In this document: piece after piece, positions 57,905 through 60,000 of the stretch
Layout of the letters: each line of letters begins with the position of its first letter
Numbering within the stretch: the first letter of the stretch is position 1
Assembly: GCF_029227915.1 (NCBI RefSeq)
Contig: NC_079881.1
Span: 20,499,501 to 20,559,500, forward strand
Direction: 5' to 3'
Origin: Hydractinia symbiolongicarpus
Taxonomy: Eukaryota > Cnidaria > Hydrozoa > Anthoathecata > Hydractiniidae
DNA: 60,000 bases
Translations under genes and position numbers: made by a program
The notes under the pieces: generated by a model
Told to the model about the DNA's origin: nothing
The model's database searches: none
What the model saw: the letters and a program-made list of their open reading frames with translations, nothing else

Positions 57905-57985
57905 TTAACCCGTGAAAAAATCGGGGTCGCCTGTACTTCAACAGGACGCCATTTTTTCTCCTCCACAAACAGACAGAAAGTGGGT
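57905..57985 (-). mobile_element. Helitron-like fragment
   Basis: The plus strand reads AACCCGTGAAAAAATCGGGG, then TCGCCTGTACTTC and further on CACAAACAGACAGAAAG. This is the same order (imperfect hairpin, TCGCC(C/T)GT, and on the complementary strand CTGTCTGTTTGTGG) as in the copies at 60-310 and 43367-43440. Neither terminus is intact. Confidence 0.4.
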
Positions 57986-58206
57986 ATTTTTAATATGATG
58001 TTTATATGAGATATGATGGAAAAACTCTCCAGATGATATAGACTTGATTAATTAGGAAGTCGATAATCAATCTGACTAAATAAGGCCAGACAAACAACAA
58101 GGAGCCTTGGGCTAGATTGTTTTGTTTTTTTGTTATTTATACTTAACAAGGTGTGTAGCAAAGCAGATATTTGTGAATTAAAAAAGAATAAAGTATAAAA
58201 AGCATG

Positions 58207-59887
58207 TCACCAACTACAAATCTCTCCACCTCCAAAAGAAACATCCTTTGAACTAATATTATGCGACCATACATCAGGTTTCTGTTTTCTAGATAATTGC
58301 TTGACAGTCTTCACAGCAACAACACCTGAACGTTGTTTTTTCATTTTTTTAGTTCCAATCTCTCCTTTCTTACCCTTCTTCATTTTCTTTTCTTTCTTGC
58401 GCGCACTCGCATCTTCTACTTCATCAGTTAGAACATCTTTTTTACTTTCTTTACAAAAAATCCTCCTACTTACAATGTCATCATTTTCATCACTCTCCAT
58501 TTTTTCTCCACCATCGGAGGAGAGTTTATTAAAAACACTCCCCTTTTTTGCTTTTTCTTCTGATTTGTCAGAATGATCGATAATTGTATTTTCTTCGTCG
58601 TCTATTTGTTTTCTGCTTGTTTTTCTCTTATTTGATTTAACTGCTTCCTGAATGTCATTCCTTCTCTTTTTCTTCCGAACTTTATTTTCCCGCCCTTTAA
58701 CAGCGTTGCTGACATCATCGCCAACATCTTGCTTAAATTTCTCCGACTTAAAACCACGATTAGTCAAGGGGGTTGCTTTAACCTCCTTTTTATTAGACTC
58801 TCCTTCGTCGGTGTTTTTATTACACTCCTTCTTTGATTCACTTTTATAATTGGCTTTTTTCTTTGCTTTTGCATCGATAGCTTTGAAATAGAGATCTAAA
58901 ATGAGAAGGCATTCAAATACTTCAACCTCAACACCAAAACTTTTTGTTTAATTATTTGACAATTCAGTTGGTGCTTTCTATTCTCTAAAAAATTGACGTT
59001 TTATGGTATGAAATATTTGAACGTCAAAGGATTTACCACTTCCACCCAAATAACGTTGTGACTTATCCCTGAATAATAATTAAAAGTCCTTCTTTGATCA
59101 TAAGAGGGATTTTCATGAAGCGAATTGTGAATGGCGAATTCAGCAGCGAATTAGCTACGAAATATCTTTTTAAATTTCACGTAAAAACATGTGAATGAAA
59201 AACTCTTTTTGGGTATTAAAAACCACACAGTTATTTTGAATCCTTTCCAGTAATAAGTTTTCTTGAGAAAAAAACACTGAATATTGCGTTCTGATTGGTT
59301 AAAAGTTTACAGCGAAATATTTTGCTGCTAAAAAGTAGGAACTGTTTCTACTTTTTGGCGAGGCGAACTTTTTGAAACAAAATGAAAACAAATGAAATGC
59401 GCATGCTCAGATACATTTCGCCGGCAAATTCGCTTTGTATCCCCTTTTACGTTGTTTTGCATTTCGAACGAACCTTTAAAACATATAATATATAAATATA
59501 TATATAAACAAACACTTTTTTCTTGGATAAGTTTTTTACTACAACGTATTTACTACAATTTAGCTGGATGACTTATCGTTTTTGTTGTTTTTCACATTCA
59601 GTCAGCGTGAATAGCAGGTCGACAAAAATTTATGACTAACTGCTTATTTTGTAATTAGTAGATGCTTCAAGTCGCAAGTATCATCCCGACTTTCAAACTA
59701 ACCTAACTAACACTACCTGGTATAAACAGTTACAATGAACTGAGTAAAAATAATAACAATAAATTATAATATAAAAATAACAAGGAAATCTTTTCTCTTT
59801 CATTGTTTTTGTTACAAAGAAATGCATGTAATTACCGGACAGTTTCTTATAATCCAACAACTTCAAATTTGGAAATAACTCTTTCAT
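58207..59887 (-). CDS. 3' end of a gene with LRR-like exon and long Lys-rich tail (partial)
   Basis: Two exons are visible. Exon 59887-59836 (acceptor TTTTTTTAG|ATG, donor CCG|GTAATT) encodes MKELFPNLKLLDYKKLS, with the FPNL..LD pattern of a leucine-rich repeat or its cap. The last exon, 58895-58207 (acceptor CTCATTTTAG|ATCTC), joins in phase 1 to give DLYFKAIDAKAKKKANYKSE and about 200 further residues to a stop at 58207. The tail is rich in Lys, Glu, Asp and Ser, with several basic clusters (ENKVRKKKRRND, KKEKKMKKGKKGE), and ends PDVWSHNISSKDVSFGGGE. Such tails suggest a nuclear or nucleolar protein. The 5' exons lie beyond the window. The phase match and composition support a real gene. 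The family is uncertain; the LRR call rests on 17 residues. Confidence 0.6.
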
Positions 59888-60000
59888 CTAAAAAAATATA
59901 AAATATATTATAAGAACAGATTAGGATGGGGTATATATTGATTTATGTACAAACGAACATGTTCACACTGTCGAAACAGGAAGACAACATTAGTCTAGTC

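Noticed and set aside
58301-58849. Plus-strand Ser/Leu/Phe-rich ORFs
   Set aside because: Antisense shadows of the Lys-rich tail of the minus-strand gene.

Overview
The window is eukaryotic: strongly AT-rich, with spliced genes (GT...AG introns of roughly 0.1-2 kb) and dense transposon debris. The mix of a cnidarian-style orphan class A GPCR, an ABCA-type transporter and abundant pogo/Tigger, Helitron, Penelope-like, LINE and SINE remnants suggests an invertebrate, most likely a cnidarian (perhaps a hydrozoan). That assignment is inference; no species-diagnostic gene is present.

Layout. 0-3.4 kb: repeats and intergenic DNA. 3.47-6.22 kb (+): a two-exon, 300-residue class A GPCR. 8.0-8.8 kb: a foldback element. 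10.7-11.6 kb: a decayed LINE reverse transcriptase. 13.67-13.81 kb: a complete 143-bp mini-Helitron. 15.07 kb: a tRNA-derived SINE. 16.35-17.29 kb (+): an unrecognised two-exon gene with two possible acceptors. 20.2-25.3 kb: a cluster of four pogo/Tigger-like TIR elements, one of them a 2.5-kb element inserted in a Penelope-like GIY-YIG remnant. 29.1-31.2 kb: a second, unrelated pogo-type element. 31.3-32.0 kb: (TA)n arrays and a foldback hairpin. 32.15-54.30 kb (+): a complete full-size ABCA transporter, reconstructed here in 30 coding exons (5085 nt, 1694 residues) with consistent splice phases throughout; its introns hold a LINE, two SINEs, a Helitron-type fragment and three tandem repeats. 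57.0-57.7 kb: another Tigger-like element. 58.2-59.9 kb (-): the 3' end of a gene with a leucine-rich-repeat-like exon and a long lysine-rich tail.

The most unusual observation concerns the Tigger-like elements. The 2.5-kb element (22119-24665) carries, inside the transposase intron and on the opposite strand, an intact 119-codon ORF that resembles a HIRAN domain (the DNA 3'-end-binding domain of Rad5/HLTF). Two other TIR elements with different terminal repeats (20652-21200 and 57040-57689) carry truncated homologues of the same ORF. A HIRAN-like accessory gene therefore seems to travel recurrently with this transposon superfamily. The transposase is broken by a frameshift and a stop codon, whereas the HIRAN-like ORF is open.

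All calls come from reading the sequence by eye. No alignment, database or splice-prediction program was run.
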